This document shows positions 1 to 7,975 of a DNA stretch of 64,000 nucleotides, in pieces (position 1 is the first letter of the stretch; each line of letters opens with the position of its first letter). The notes under the pieces are model-generated. The model was not told the DNA's origin, did not search any database, and worked only from the letters and a program-made list of their open reading frames with translations. Source of the stretch: Planctomycetales bacterium 71-10 (GTDB lineage: Bacteria > Planctomycetota > Planctomycetia > Isosphaerales > Isosphaeraceae); contig MKTT01000103.1 in assembly GCA_001898385.1 (NCBI GenBank), forward strand, positions 1-64,000, read 5' to 3'. The position numbers and the translations under genes were made by a program.

Positions 1-1454
1 TCGGAATGCTCGGCGTACCACGTCGCGCGGTTGACGTAGACCTTGGGGTCGGCGGGGACGTCGAACAGGAAGACGACGACCTCGATCGACCCGCGGCCGG
101 GCGGGACGACCTTCACGTAGACGTCGCCGGTGTGCCAGTTGCGGAGGGTCTCGCGGATGTCCAGGCCGTCGCGGACGCTGGTGGTGAACTTCTCGGTGCG
201 CGCGAGGTCCGCCCCCAGGACGGCCCGCGCCTGCTCCTTGACGTGGCGGTGGAAGCTCTCGATCCGGTCGTCCTCCGGCGGCCACGAGCACATGCCGTAG
301 GGATCCCAGCGCTGGCGCCAGCGGCGGCGCTCGGGCTCCTTCGGCCGGGGCCGGAGTTCGCACGAGCGCCAGGTCATCGCCTGGCCGGGGAGCCGGCTGA
401 CCGCCGGGGCGACGCCCCAGCCGGGGACGTCGGCGCGGCCCACGCCCATGCGGAGCCCGTCCGGGTCGTCCTCGTCGGGCTCGCCGGCGTAGGCGTACTC
501 GCGGGCCGACTCGGCGACGGCCAGCGCCAGGTCGTCGCCGGCCGTCTGCCGCGCGGCCGTGACCAGCGTGAACAGGTCGGGCGTCAGGCGACGCTCGATC
601 AGCGACAGGTTGCGGGCGTAGCGGAAGAGGGTCGCCAGGAGCGCGGGCGTGGCCCGCTGCGCCAGCTTCGGGCGTTCGGCGCGGAGCCGTTCGCGGGCGT
701 GGAGGACCAGCTCCTTCACGCCGTCGACGGACAGGTCGTCGTCCGGCGTCAGCTCGCGCCGGCCGCGCTCGTACAGGGCGGTGATGAAGGGGAGTTCGCC
801 CAGGAAGAACGGCAGGGTCTCGGGGGCGACGCGGAACGCCCGCGTCGGGGCGAAGACGGGCTCGGGCTCGGGGGGCTCGACCTGGGCGTGGAAAGCCTCG
901 CGAATCCAGGGCCATTCCAGGATGGAGCAGACCAGGAGCGTGAGCTTCCGCCGCCGCTGCAACTCGCGGAGCCGGGCCGCCATGTGGGCGATGCGGGCGG
1001 CGGGGAAGCCCTCGGCCGGGCGCGGGATCGCCGGCAGCAGCGCGGCGGCGAACCGCCCCGGGGAGACGCGCTTCAGGGCGTAGGGGTCGGGATAGACCGC
1101 GGCGGCGGCCTCGAACCGCGGGGCGTCCAGGTCGATGAACGCGCGGGGGATGCGCTCGCCGATCGCCGTGCGGATCGCGGCGATCACGCCCTGGCAGGGG
1201 TCGATGGGGACGTAGCTGAAGCCCTCGCCGTCCTCGCCCGCGTCGCGACGCACCACGGCGGAGATCGCCGGCAGTCGCTCGACGGCCGCCTCGACGTCCT
1301 CCTGGAAGGCGTCGGGGAGCGGCACGGCCAGGCAGTCGTAGGGGCGGGAGAGGAGTTCCTCGCGCGCCCGGATCGCGAAGTCCCCGGAGCCGTGGACGAT
1401 CGGCAGGGCTCGGATCCCCGGGGCGATGGCCAGGAAGTCGTCGGCGGTGGGCAT
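1..1454 (-). CDS. Unknown protein, C-terminus cut off by window edge
   Basis: An open minus-strand frame starts MPTADDFLAIAPGIRALPIV at an ATG ending at 1454 and runs off the left edge after 484 codons without a stop. GAGG lies five bases before the ATG (GAGGCCCGC-ATG), which supports this start. The reading reverses into ordinary protein with planctomycete codon use, whereas the long plus-strand frame over it is a low-complexity G/D/E/R shadow. No signal peptide or membrane segment is seen. There is a leucine/arginine-rich helical middle (LRAERPKLAQRATPALLATL) and a C-terminal part with a hydrophobic strand VVVFLFDVPADPKVYVNRAT. I do not recognise the family. It diverges from the STAS-FHA-STAS gene. 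Confidence is for its being a real gene; the function is unknown. Confidence 0.8.
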   Translation of the reverse strand, partial: MPTADDFLAIAPGIRALPIVHGSGDFAIRAREELLSRPYDCLAVPLPDAFQEDVEAAVERLPAISAVVRRDAGEDGEGFSYVPIDPCQGVIAAIRTAIGERIPRAFIDLDAPRFEAAAAVYPDPYALKRVSPGRFAAALLPAIPRPAEGFPAARIAHMAARLRELQRRRKLTLLVCSILEWPWIREAFHAQVEPPEPEPVFAPTRAFRVAPETLPFFLGELPFITALYERGRRELTPDDDLSVDGVKELVLHARERLRAERPKLAQRATPALLATLFRYARNLSLIERRLTPDLFTLVTAARQTAGDDLALAVAESAREYAYAGEPDEDDPDGLRMGVGRADVPGWGVAPAVSRLPGQAMTWRSCELRPRPKEPERRRWRQRWDPYGMCSWPPEDDRIESFHRHVKEQARAVLGADLARTEKFTTSVRDGLDIRETLRNWHTGDVYVKVVPPGRGSIEVVVFLFDVPADPKVYVNRATWYAEHS

Positions 1455-1489
1455 GCGGGCCTCGGATCGGTCGGTCTCGCGGGTCCGCG

Positions 1490-1500
1490 TCGATTGTATC
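1490..1500 (-). promoter_or_regulatory. -10-like box CGATACAATCG upstream of the truncated gene
   Basis: On the minus strand this reads CGATACAATCG and contains TACAAT, a good -10 hexamer, 36 bases before the ATG at 1454. No convincing -35 lies 16-18 bases upstream. The same 11 bases occur before dnaB at 5767-5777. The rest of 1455-1857, between two divergent genes, holds nothing else I can name. Confidence 0.35.
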
Positions 1501-1857
1501 GCGAGGCCGGCTCGCGGGCGTGATCGGAACAAAATCGGAACCGGCCGGGACGAGCGCCGGGGGATTGTCGCCTAGGAAGGGTGTGAGCCGCGGACGGTCG
1601 CCTGCGGGCGATCTTCCCGGCCCCCGCGTCCCGCCCGTTGAGGGGGACGGCCCCGGCATCCGACCGGGACGTCCCGCCCCCGACAATCCCGGCGCAGAGA
1701 CTTCACGGGCCCGCCGTCCGCGCCCGTGCGATCGTTCGTATCGTGATCCGATCCGTCCCAGTCCGGCCGCCCGGCGCGGACCGTCGGCGCTCTTGCGCCC
1801 GGCGGCGCGACCGCGCGTCCCCGTCATCGACGTCCGCCCCCGGGGAGTGTCCAGGCG

Positions 1858-3435
1858 ATGGCTCAAGGCGAACTCACCCTGGCGACCGGCGACTCCGCGA
1901 GGCGCAAGCCCAGGAGCGTGCGGCTGACCGTCGGCGACGGGCCCGCGGCCGACCGCCGGCTGGAAGACTGGATCACCGTCAACCTCGACCCCGACGCCGA
2001 CCGCCCGGCGACGAGCCTCTGGTCGCAGATCGTCGGCGCCCTCCCCGCGGCCCGCAGGCCGAAGGCGTCCGCCGGCCGCGACCGGGGCTTCCGGTCGCGC
2101 GGGGGGTGGGAGCGGTTCGCGGTCCTGTACAAGCGGGGGGCGACCGTCGTCCGGATCACCGACCGCTCGCTCGTGCAGCGGTCGGACATCGACGAATGGG
2201 CCGAGGACCTCCGCGACCTGATCGAGGTCGGCAACCATCGCATCGTCCTGAACTTCTCCAGGGTCGAGCGGTTGGGGAGCTGGATCGTCGCGGCGGTGGT
2301 CGAGGCCCATCGCCTGTGCGAGGCCCACCCCGGCGGCCGGCTGAAGGTCTGCGGCCTGGAGCCCCAGCTCCGCGAGGTCTTCCGGATCATCGGCATGGGC
2401 CGGCGGATCTGCATGGCCGAGGACGAGGCCCAGGCCGTCGAAGGCCCCTGGCCCGACTCCTCCCCGCGCACGCTGCCGGTCGACATCCTCGCGGCCCTCG
2501 TGGACGCCTCGGCCCTCCCGCCGATCGGCGGCGGGGCCCCGGCCGAACCGGCCGACAGCGGCGTCCTGGAGATGGAGCCCGCGCCCGCCCCGCGCCGGAG
2601 CAAGCTGGGGGACCTCGACGGCAAGGTCTGGCTCCGCGTGGAGGTCGACGGCTCCGAGGGCCGGATGCTGGCGATCGCCAAGCGTCGGCTCCTCATCGGC
2701 CGGGAGCGCGGCAGTCACCTGCGGCTGGGCTCGCCCCAGGTCAGCAAGCGGCACGCGACGATCGAGGTCCGCGACGGCCGCGTCTTCCTCCGCGACCTGG
2801 GGAGCACCAACGGCACCCAGCTCAACGGCGAGCCCCTGAAGGACGCCGAGGCCGAACTGCAGAACCAGGACCGCTTCGTCCTCGGCCCGGCGCGCTGCCG
2901 CGTCTGGATCGGCGTCTCCCGCGAGGAGATGGAGCACCTCAGCGCGATCGAGCCCGCCTGGACGGCCGTCGACGCCTCGCCCGAGGACGACGCCGACGAG
3001 GCCGAGTCCCCCGCCACCGCCGAGCTGTCCGCCTACGACCCCGACGCCGAGGACCCCGCCGCGCGGATCAAGCACGAGGTCGTCCAGGGCGTCCTGGTGG
3101 TCACCCCCGTCCTCTCCGACCTGGACGACGAGGCCGCCAACGAGGCCCTGCGCCAACGCCTCTTCGACCTGGCCGAGCAGCCCCTGCCGCGTCGCGTGGT
3201 GGTCGACCTGGAGTTCGTCGGCCGGCTGTCGCGGCGGACCATCGGCGTGATCCTGGCCCACCACCTCCGCCTCGACCGCGCCGGCGGCTCGGTGCGGATC
3301 AGCGGGGCCCACCCCCGCGTCATGGCCCTCCTCGACCAGGTCCGGTTCACCATGCTCGTCGACTGCTTCCCGACGCTCGACGAGGCCGTCCTCGCCGCGT
3401 GGGGCCCCCCCGGACGCCCGGCCGCCGCGGACTGA
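1858..3435 (+). CDS. STAS-FHA-STAS signalling protein
   Basis: This 525-residue soluble protein has three recognisable domains. An N-terminal STAS-like (anti-anti-sigma fold) domain spans about residues 85-195 (TVVRITDRSLVQRSDIDEW ... RLGSWIVAAVVEA). An FHA phosphothreonine-binding domain spans about 257-352 with the expected GR (281-282), SxxH (296-300, SKRHA) and STNG (316-319). A second STAS-like domain spans about 404-518 (GVLVVTPVLSDLDDEAAN ... RRTIGVILAHHLRLD). An acidic D/E-rich linker (375-402) joins the last two. STAS domains normally bind anti-sigma kinases and FHA domains bind phosphothreonine, so the likely role is to link Ser/Thr phosphorylation to a partner-switch or scaffold; that is inference. 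The start ATG follows GGGGAG at about 10 bases. It stands alone, with no kinase gene beside it. Confidence 0.85.
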   Translation: MAQGELTLATGDSARRKPRSVRLTVGDGPAADRRLEDWITVNLDPDADRPATSLWSQIVGALPAARRPKASAGRDRGFRSRGGWERFAVLYKRGATVVRITDRSLVQRSDIDEWAEDLRDLIEVGNHRIVLNFSRVERLGSWIVAAVVEAHRLCEAHPGGRLKVCGLEPQLREVFRIIGMGRRICMAEDEAQAVEGPWPDSSPRTLPVDILAALVDASALPPIGGGAPAEPADSGVLEMEPAPAPRRSKLGDLDGKVWLRVEVDGSEGRMLAIAKRRLLIGRERGSHLRLGSPQVSKRHATIEVRDGRVFLRDLGSTNGTQLNGEPLKDAEAELQNQDRFVLGPARCRVWIGVSREEMEHLSAIEPAWTAVDASPEDDADEAESPATAELSAYDPDAEDPAARIKHEVVQGVLVVTPVLSDLDDEAANEALRQRLFDLAEQPLPRRVVVDLEFVGRLSRRTIGVILAHHLRLDRAGGSVRISGAHPRVMALLDQVRFTMLVDCFPTLDEAVLAAWGPPGRPAAAD

Positions 3436-3499
3436 GGAAGAGGCGGAGACCGTTCGGTGCTCAGGTTGCAAACCAAGGCAGAGAAGCCGCATCCGACGT

Positions 3500-3655
3500 C
3501 CCCTCTCCCGCCGGGGGAGGGTGGCCCGAAGGGCCGGGTGAGGGTCGCCGGAGTTCGAGGCGACCTCGGCGATCGAACCATTCTCCCTCAAGGTTGCTCC
3601 GTCGAAGACATCGGAGTGGGAACATGAATCCCCCTTCTCCCACGAGGGGAGAAGG
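3500..3655. repeat. Palindromic intergenic repeats (GGCCGGRTGAGGG family)
   Basis: Two hairpin units lie just after the STAS-FHA-STAS gene. The first (3500-3545) is a pyrimidine/purine palindrome around CTCCCGCCGGGGGAG followed by GGCCCGAAGGGCC and GGGTGAGGG. The second (3632-3655) is CCTTCTCCC, ACGA, then GGGGAGAAGG. They carry the same core as the larger elements at 39920-40079, 46749-47015, 48528-48781 and 54720-54986 but lack their terminal repeats. They may also serve as a transcription end for the gene at 1858-3435. Confidence 0.75.
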
Positions 3656-3684
3656 ATGCTTGGCATCACCCGTTCTCAGTTCCC

Positions 3685-3753
3685 GTAGGCTGGGTCGAGA
3701 CCCAGCCCGAGCGAGCCGCGGCCTTCTCAGGGCTGGGTCTCGACCCAGCCTAC
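3685..3753. repeat. Inverted pair of GGCTGGGTC palindromes
   Basis: A 23-base unit at 3685-3707 (GTAGGCTGGGTC, GA, GACCCAGCC) is repeated as its exact reverse complement at 3731-3753, separated by 23 bases. Each unit is itself a near-perfect palindrome, so the segment can fold as two small hairpins or one long one. A further short hairpin, CTCTCCC-GGT-GGGAGAG, follows at 3804-3820. The segment lies between the convergent 3' ends of the STAS-FHA-STAS gene and dnaB. Confidence 0.8.
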
Positions 3754-3889
3754 AAAGGCGACCCGAAACTTAGGCCGTGACGAAGCACTCCTCTCTCTCC
3801 CGTCTCTCCCGGTGGGAGAGGGGGACGTTTTCAGGCCGCTCAAACCTTGTGCCGAACAGCCGTGGCTTGGGGGCTTGGGAGTTGTGAGC

Positions 3890-4170
3890 GGGAAGCGTCA
3901 AAAATCCCGGAAACCTGAAATCCAGCCGGCCGCCTCGCGGATCTTACGGAGCGAGACGTTCCATCGCTCCTTGACAAACCGCGAGGATTGACCGAAGGCC
4001 GAATCGCCCGAGGCCGCAGCATCACCGCGCCGGAGATCCGCGCAGCCGCACGACCGTCCGACCGATAGGGCCGAAGCCGGACGCACGGAATTCCATTCGA
4101 ACTTCGACGAACGGCGCCAAATCCAGGCTCCAGAACTTCATCGCAAAGCCTTGTGTCAAAGCACTTTGCG
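3890..4170 (-). repeat. Dispersed intergenic element, copy C
   Basis: On the minus strand this carries GTCGAAGTTCGAA (from 4108), TTGTCAAGGAGCG (about 3970), TCCGCGA (3941-3935), exactly 12 bases, then GATTTCAGG (3922-3914). The same ordered anchors occur in copy A (25460-25755) and copy B (46440-46735), with GTCGA-to-GATTTCAGG distances of 186, 196 and 187 bases. No reading frame is shared by the copies. Ends are approximate. Confidence 0.55.
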
Positions 4171-4255
4171 GTAATAGGCCAATTCGTCGTCGTCGGACGT
4201 TCGGAGCCAAACGAACCGGGCCGAGTTCCGGGCGTTCAGCGAGAGCGTCGGGGCG

Positions 4256-5692
4256 TCAGAACGGCCGGCCTTCGTCGATGGGCGATTCGATGTTGGCCTT
4301 GTTGTCGAACAGGGTAAGGTTCTTGAGGAACACCAGCTTGGCGGTGTCGGTCCGCCCGGCGCGGTTCTTGGCGACGATGACCTCGGCGACGCCCGGCTGA
4401 TCGTTGGGGTCGTAATAGTCGGGGCGGTGCAGCAGCAGCACCATGTCGGCGTCCTGCTCGATGGCACCCGACTCGCGAAGATCGGCCATGCGGGGGCGGC
4501 GGTCCTCGCGGTTCTCGACAGCCCGGTTGAGCTGCGACAGGGCGATGACCGGGACGTGGAGTTCGCGGGCCATCATCTTCAGGCGGCGGCTGATCTTGGC
4601 GATCTGCTCCTGGCGACTGTCGCGCGAGTCGTCCGAGTCGATGAGCTGGATGTAGTCGATCATGATCATCCCCAGCCCGTGGCGCATCTTCAGCCGGCGG
4701 GCCGAGGCCAGGATCTGGAGCATGTTCCGCGACGGCGTGTCGTCGATGTGGATCGGGGCCGAGGCGATCTCACCATACGCCTTGCCCAGCTTGTTCAGCT
4801 CGCGATAGTCCATGCCTCGGCCGGTGCGGAGCTTGTTGGAATCGACCTTCGCCTGGGCGCTGAGGAGCCGCTCGCCGAGTTCCAGCCGGCCCATTTCGAG
4901 GCTCACGACCAGCGTGGGGACCTGGTTGTTGATGGCGGCGTGGGCGCAGATGTTGAGGGCGAAGGCCGTCTTGCCCATGGCGGGGCGGGCCGCCACGATG
5001 ATGAGCTGCTCGGGCTGGAAGCCGGTGGTGATGTCGTCGACGTCGTAGAAGCCGGTTCCGACGCCGGTGACGACGTGGGTCTCCTCGGTCCGCTTGGTGA
5101 TGCGGTCCATCGCCTCGGAGAGGACGCCCTTCAGCTCGTAGACCTGCCCCTTGATCTGGTCTTCCGCGATGGCGAAGACCTTGCGTTCGGCCGCCTCCAG
5201 GAGCTGCTGCGAGGTGAACAAGTTGGAGTAGCCGTCGCGGATGATCTCGGTCGCGCTCTGGATGAGCTGCCGGCTCACCGACTTCTGGCGGACGATCTCG
5301 GCGTGGAAGCGGGCGTTGGCCGCGTGCGGGACGCTGTTGGCGATCTCCGACAGCCCGTCGTCGCCGCCCACCTGTTCGAGCTGGCCCTTGCGGTCCAGCT
5401 CGTCGGCGAGGGTGACGGCGTCGATCGCCTTCCCCTCGTCGTACATCTCGCGGATCGCACGATAGATGATCTGGTGGGCGTCGCGGTAGAAGTCGTCCGG
5501 GGTCAGGAAGGAGACGATGTCGTGGAGGATGTCGTTGTCCAGCAGGATGCCGCCCAGGACGCTGCGCTCGGCGTCGAGGTTCTGAGGCGGCAGGCGGTCG
5601 GCAAGGTGGGCGGAGTCGGCCCGGCCATGCGAGCCGTGTCCGTTGCCGCCTTCCCTGCCCACGCCGTTGCTGTACCCGGGGACGGTTGCCAT
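4256..5692 (-). CDS. dnaB: Replicative DNA helicase DnaB
   Basis: DnaB is the hexameric ATP-driven helicase that unwinds DNA ahead of the replication fork. The 478-residue product has a Gly/His-rich N-terminal tail (about 1-28), the DnaB N-terminal domain from about 35 (LPPQNLDAERSVLGGILLD), a linker helix, and the RecA-like motor with Walker A ARPAMGKT (235-242), the SLEM motif, and Walker B MIMIDYIQLI followed by the ALSQLNR stretch. Length is close to the family's usual 450-470. I chose the ATG at 5692 because AAGGAG lies 11 bases upstream; an in-frame start at 5797 would add 35 residues of no DnaB character. It is the last gene of the rplY-to-dnaB block, 289 bp after rplI, with its own promoter-like inverted repeat in that gap. 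No intein is present. Confidence 0.97.
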   Translation of the reverse strand: MATVPGYSNGVGREGGNGHGSHGRADSAHLADRLPPQNLDAERSVLGGILLDNDILHDIVSFLTPDDFYRDAHQIIYRAIREMYDEGKAIDAVTLADELDRKGQLEQVGGDDGLSEIANSVPHAANARFHAEIVRQKSVSRQLIQSATEIIRDGYSNLFTSQQLLEAAERKVFAIAEDQIKGQVYELKGVLSEAMDRITKRTEETHVVTGVGTGFYDVDDITTGFQPEQLIIVAARPAMGKTAFALNICAHAAINNQVPTLVVSLEMGRLELGERLLSAQAKVDSNKLRTGRGMDYRELNKLGKAYGEIASAPIHIDDTPSRNMLQILASARRLKMRHGLGMIMIDYIQLIDSDDSRDSRQEQIAKISRRLKMMARELHVPVIALSQLNRAVENREDRRPRMADLRESGAIEQDADMVLLLHRPDYYDPNDQPGVAEVIVAKNRAGRTDTAKLVFLKNLTLFDNKANIESPIDEGRPF

Positions 5693-5754
5693 GACCCGAT
5701 CCACTCCTTGGAAGCCCGACCCCGCGAGCCGAGGGCGCGCGGGACGCGGGGAAT

Positions 5755-5774
5755 CAATCGTCTGTACGATTGTA
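5755..5774 (-). promoter_or_regulatory. Inverted repeat over a -10-like box before dnaB
   Basis: CAATCGT (5755-5761), CTGT, ACGATTG (5766-5772) is a perfect 7-bp inverted repeat with a 4-base spacer. On the minus strand TACAAT (5774-5769) overlaps its upstream arm as a -10 candidate 77 bases before the dnaB ATG, so the repeat would cover the start of transcription, as an operator does. A matching -35 is not clear. The binding protein is unknown; DnaA boxes do not match. Confidence 0.4.
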
Positions 5775-5931
5775 TCGGCCGAGATCGCGGGCCGCATCGT
5801 GGAAAACCGGAAACCGGCGCGAGCGCCGGTGGGGTCGTGCGGGGGCGGCGAGGTCGGTCGGCGCGGGGGCGGAGGGCCGGGAAATGCACGAGGCCGGGCC
5901 GCCTGACGGCGACTCCGGCCCGGGTGCGGGG

Positions 5932-5958
5932 CGTCGGGGCCGCGGAGGGGCCCCGACG
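5932..5958 (-). terminator. GC-rich hairpin after rplI
   Basis: CGTCGGGGCC, seven bases, GGCCCCGACG forms a perfect 10-bp stem 24 bases beyond the rplI stop on the minus strand. No T-run follows, so it may only slow or process the transcript between rplI and dnaB. A weaker second hairpin lies at about 5893-5921. Confidence 0.4.
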
Positions 5959-5981
5959 TCGGATCGGACGGACGCGGAAGC

Positions 5982-6584
5982 TCAGGAAGCGGCTTCCTCG
6001 GTGTGGGTGGGGACGACCCAGAGCTTGACCTCGGTGTCGACGTCCTGGCCCAGATGGAGCTTGATCGTGTAGAGGCCCAGCTCCTTGAGGGGGCCTTCGA
6101 TCCGGACGTTCTCGGTCGCGATCGGGAAGCCCTCGGTCTTGAGGGCCCCGGCGATCTGGTCGGCGTTGACCGAGCCGTACAGGTGGCCTTCCTCGTTGGC
6201 GTTGGCCTCGATCGTCAGCGAGCGCTGGGCGATCTGGGCGGCCAGGGCCATGAGGTCGGCGCGACGGGCGGCCTCCAGGGCGCGGAGGCGCTCGCGGTGC
6301 TTCTCGACGACCCGCAGGTTGTGGGGGGTCGCGAAGGTGGCCAGGCCCTGCGGCAGGAGGTAGTTGCGGGCGAAGCCGGGCCGGACCTTGACGAGGTCGC
6401 CGGGGGCGCCGAGGTGGGGCACCGTGTTGGTCAGCAGGACGCTGAGGTGCCCGTTCTTGGCGCGGAGCGGGTGGTTCTTGCGACGCTCCACGCCGGGCTG
6501 ACGGGGCGGTCCGGCGGGGGCGGCCTTCTTCGCACCGTCCCCCTTCGCCTTGGGCTTGTTCTTGGTTTGGGTCGTCTTCGCCAT
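5982..6584 (-). CDS. rplI: 50S ribosomal protein L9
   Basis: L9 binds 23S rRNA at the base of the L1 stalk. The 200-residue product has a lysine/proline-rich N-terminal extension of about 45 residues (MAKTTQTKNKPKAKGDGAKK) that most L9 proteins lack. The signature follows: VLLTNTVPHLGAPGDLVKVR with GFARNYLLPQGLA, then the long connecting helix (RVVEKHRERLRALEAARRAD) and the C-terminal domain (GSVNADQIAGAL ... GLYTIKLHLGQDV). The ATG at 6584 begins the typical basic N-terminus; the upstream frame is unlike protein. It lies between ssb and dnaB as in many bacteria. The 246-bp gap to ssb, where rpsR is often found, contains no S18-like frame. Confidence 0.96.
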   Translation of the reverse strand: MAKTTQTKNKPKAKGDGAKKAAPAGPPRQPGVERRKNHPLRAKNGHLSVLLTNTVPHLGAPGDLVKVRPGFARNYLLPQGLATFATPHNLRVVEKHRERLRALEAARRADLMALAAQIAQRSLTIEANANEEGHLYGSVNADQIAGALKTEGFPIATENVRIEGPLKELGLYTIKLHLGQDVDTEVKLWVVPTHTEEAAS

Positions 6585-6829
6585 TTCGATAATCGCTTTC
6601 GATCCTGGGGCGAGCGCCGGGGCGTAGGGGGCGTCGGCCGTCCTCCCCCATCCTCTCATTCGCAGAGCCGCGCCGAGTCGTTACGGACTGTGAGGGAACC
6701 GATGGCGGGCCGCGTCGTAGGGGCGGGGGAGACCCGAGGCACCTCATCGATCGCGACGCGCAAGCGGACGATTAGAACCGATCGGGCCGGAAACTCCAAG
6801 CGGAACGTTCGTGCAGCCTCGGGGCCGGG

Positions 6830-7369
6830 TCAGAACGGGATGTCGTCGTCCTGGTCGGGGGCGACGGCGGCCCGGCCGCCGGAGTTCGAGGGTGAGTAGC
6901 CGCCGCCGCGGGACGGGCCGTTGTCGAAGCCGCGGTCGGGGGCGGACTCTTGCCGAGGCCGGCGGGACTCGCGGGGGGGAGCGGAGCCGTACTCGTCCTC
7001 GCCTCCGCCGTATCCACCCCCGCCGCCGGCGTCGCGCCGGGAGTCGAGGAACTGGACGCGGTCGGCCTGGACGCGGACTTTCGAACGCTTCTCGCCGGTC
7101 GTCTTGTCGTCCCACTGATCCATCTTCAGGGAGCCTTCCACGAAGATGAGGCTCCCCTTGCGGAGGATCTGGCAGCAGGTCTCCGCCTGGCGGTCCCAGA
7201 CGGTGACGTCGATGTACAGGACTTCCTCGCGGCGGTCGCCGTCGCGCCCCTGCCAGGAGCGGTTGACGGCCATCCGCAGCTCGCTGACGGCGGTCCCGTT
7301 GGGGATGCGGCGCAGCTCGGGGTCGAACGTGAGGCGACCCATCAGCTGCACGCGGTTCAAGTCCGGCAT
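6830..7369 (-). CDS. ssb: Single-stranded DNA-binding protein
   Basis: Ssb coats single-stranded DNA in replication and repair and recruits partners through its acidic tip. The 179-residue product has the OB fold at about 1-110 (MPDLNRVQLMGRLTFDPELR, then VLYIDVTVWDRQAETC and GSLIFVEGSLKMDQW). A glycine/arginine/serine-rich flexible tail follows, ending in DDDIPF, the canonical partner-binding tip. AAGGAG seven bases before the ATG at 7369 fixes the start, nine codons inside the longer open frame. It sits between rpsF and rplI, the usual rpsF-ssb order. Confidence 0.97.
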   Translation of the reverse strand: MPDLNRVQLMGRLTFDPELRRIPNGTAVSELRMAVNRSWQGRDGDRREEVLYIDVTVWDRQAETCCQILRKGSLIFVEGSLKMDQWDDKTTGEKRSKVRVQADRVQFLDSRRDAGGGGGYGGGEDEYGSAPPRESRRPRQESAPDRGFDNGPSRGGGYSPSNSGGRAAVAPDQDDDIPF

Positions 7370-7516
7370 GGCCCCGCTCCTTTCCGATCCAGTCACCCGA
7401 AGCGCGAAAAGCCCCCGGGAATCAGGGTAGACGGTTGTCCCCTAGATTGCAAGTCGTTTCGCGCGTCGATGGATGGGGTCGAGCCGGTCGTCCCGATGGG
7501 GCGGCCGGCGCGGGCG

Positions 7517-7924
7517 TCAGTCGTCGCGGCGGCGGCGGCGGGGCCGGTCGTCGAGGTCGTCGTCCGACGCATTCTCGGCGTCGACGTTCGGGTTGGAGTT
7601 CATCGCCTGGTTGACGAGCTGCTCCTCCAGCTTGGGGGGGACCTTGAGGATCAGCTCGCGGAGGATGACGTCGGACAGGTGGCAGTCCGAGACGATCTCC
7701 TTGAGCTTCGACCCGTCGGTCCGGAAGTAGGTGAGGAGGTACGTCCCCTTCTTGTGGCCGTTGATCGGGTAGGCGAGCCGGCGCTCGTCCCACTGGCGGC
7801 TGGCGACGATCTCGGAGTCGTACTTGGTGAGGATGTCGTGGACCTGCTTGACGGTGTCGTCCCAGGCCGCGGCGGCCTTGGTGCTGTCGAGAAGGAACAT
7901 CCCTTCGTAGGTGTTGACGGGCAA
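7517..7924 (-). CDS. rpsF: 30S ribosomal protein S6, TTG start
   Basis: S6 is a small-subunit protein of the central domain that normally pairs with S18. The 135-residue product matches from its first residues (PVNTYEGMFLLDSTKAAAAW, then VKQVHDILTKYDSEIVASRQWDERRLAYPI in two parts) and ends in an Asp-rich then Arg-rich tail (DDRPRRRRRDD). The start codon is TTG at 7924, chosen because GGAGGA lies eight bases upstream and the first ATG would cut off the first beta strand. It follows pth by 51 bp and precedes ssb by 147 bp. Confidence 0.95.
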   Translation of the reverse strand: MPVNTYEGMFLLDSTKAAAAWDDTVKQVHDILTKYDSEIVASRQWDERRLAYPINGHKKGTYLLTYFRTDGSKLKEIVSDCHLSDVILRELILKVPPKLEEQLVNQAMNSNPNVDAENASDDDLDDRPRRRRRDD

Positions 7925-7975
7925 GAGTCGGGTCCTCCGTCGGGCCCACCGGGGCCGCGACCGTGTCGTTTCGCG

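Noticed and set aside
6..1523. 505-residue plus-strand frame
   Set aside because: It is low-complexity G/D/E/R/V sequence typical of the reverse of a GC-rich gene. The minus strand holds a coherent protein with a ribosome site.
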